This document shows positions 63,499 through 64,000 of a stretch of 64,000 nucleotides of DNA, piece after piece. The stretch lies in contig CABIZO010000003.1 in NCBI GenBank assembly GCA_902363255.1, forward strand, positions 186,001 to 250,000. The letters are read 5' to 3'. A program made the position numbers and the translations under genes. Origin of the DNA: Peptostreptococcaceae bacterium. GTDB lineage: Bacteria; Bacillota; Clostridia; Peptostreptococcales; Peptostreptococcaceae. The notes below the pieces were generated by a model, which saw only the letters and a list, made by a program, of their open reading frames with translations, ran no database searches and was not told the DNA's origin. The number at the start of each line of letters is the position of its first letter. The stretch's first letter is position 1.

Positions 63499-64000
63499 TC
63501 ATGAATCTTTTTTCTCTTCTAATCCTTTATTTTGTATACATTTTTCTGGATTAATGTAAATCACTTCCCATTGATTATCTTTATTTTTTTTGTAATCTGC
63601 TATTTTTTTATCTACTCCATTTGTTAATTCATAAAAAAGTACATAATATTCATTATCATCTTTATCTTTATAATATGCTCTTTTTTCATATCCATCTTCA
63701 TTTACTATTACGTCGCCGTCTATCAATGAGCACCAATTTCCATATTCTATTTCTACAAAAGTCTTGGCATCATACGCCCATCCATGATATGGTGCACATA
63801 AATAGTTTTCACTACTGTAATCCATATTTACAATTTTATAGCCATCCTTTTCTTTATCTAAATATATGTATCCATAATAATATGAAAATAGTCCTTTATT
63901 TTCTGTAGAGCCTTCAATAACCTCTAGTTCTACAAAGTATTTTAATAAATCAGGCTTGTCTTCATCTGCCGGAACATTATTAACTTTAATCAAGTTAATA
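63499..64000 (-). CDS. Protein of unknown function, N-terminus beyond window edge
   Basis: The frame is open to the window end (167 codons seen) and stops at 63499. A TTG at 63993 is not a convincing start, since in-frame codons continue to the edge and no ribosome binding site can be seen. The visible part is acidic, Tyr-rich and beta-like (GLFSYYYGYIYLDKE, PYHGWAYDAKTFVEIEYG), probably the end of an extracytoplasmic or lipoprotein domain. I recognise no family. Confidence 0.55.
   Translation of the reverse strand, partial: INLIKVNNVPADEDKPDLLKYFVELEVIEGSTENKGLFSYYYGYIYLDKEKDGYKIVNMDYSSENYLCAPYHGWAYDAKTFVEIEYGNWCSLIDGDVIVNEDGYEKRAYYKDKDDNEYYVLFYELTNGVDKKIADYKKNKDNQWEVIYINPEKCIQNKGLEEKKDS

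Overview
The window is strongly A+T-rich DNA with dense, mostly minus-strand gene packing, purine-rich ribosome binding sites (AGGAGG, GGGGGA) and many intrinsic terminators. Archaeal-type AspRS with GatCAB, four T-box leaders, two lysine riboswitches, an N-terminal-rubredoxin rubrerythrin, an acyl-CoA dehydratase activase and an iron alcohol dehydrogenase all point to an anaerobic low-GC Clostridia. A member of Peptostreptococcaceae is my inference; no rRNA is present to prove it. Both window ends cut through minus-strand genes.

Layout. 1-5.8 kb: an edge-truncated lipoprotein, an HD hydrolase, a Lys-rich disordered protein, a THUMP rRNA methyltransferase, larE and alanine racemase. 6-16 kb: an APC permease, a GntR-controlled ABC operon with a readable promoter/operator, an ArsC/Spx-like protein, a protein ending in an RX4H (HEPN-like) motif, and a 1444-residue activase. 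16-21 kb: MATE pump, pentapeptide protein, initiator tRNA, a candidate C-rich small RNA, gap, and a protein of unknown function. 21-28 kb: a HisD-like/FmdE-like pair and the leucine operon under a Leu T-box, in which both isopropylmalate isomerase genes (leuC, leuD) carry single-base frameshifts. 28-36 kb: CcdA-TlpA fusion, homoserine dehydrogenase behind two tandem Thr T-boxes, YihY, phosphoglucomutase and a 3D-domain wall protein. 36-37.3 kb: a 54-residue protein and an intergenic stretch with candidate small RNAs. 37-45 kb: BFD-like protein, alcohol dehydrogenase, AraC-type regulator, KamA-like radical SAM protein, a pentapeptide/ion-channel fusion, and a first NhaC-type (LysW) carrier with its lysine riboswitch. 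45-54.8 kb: TcdA, a second riboswitch-LysW unit, lipoate ligase, VTT-domain protein, MscS, a LysA-like decarboxylase and cardiolipin synthase. 54.8-60 kb: aspS-gatC-gatA-gatB under a T-box whose specifier reads GAAC. 60-64 kb: reverse rubrerythrin, mntP, a second racemase, a small membrane-anchored protein, a large structured RNA candidate and an edge-truncated gene.

Regulation is the main theme. Amino-acid supply (Leu, Thr, Lys, Asn/Glu) is controlled by six cis-acting RNA switches, most with visible promoters spaced 17 bp, and three or more intergenic regions look like independent small RNA genes. I see no prophage, insertion sequence, CRISPR array or classical defence island. The strongest candidates for undescribed biology are the non-coding RNAs at about 19.0 kb, 36.7-37.1 kb and 63.2-63.4 kb.
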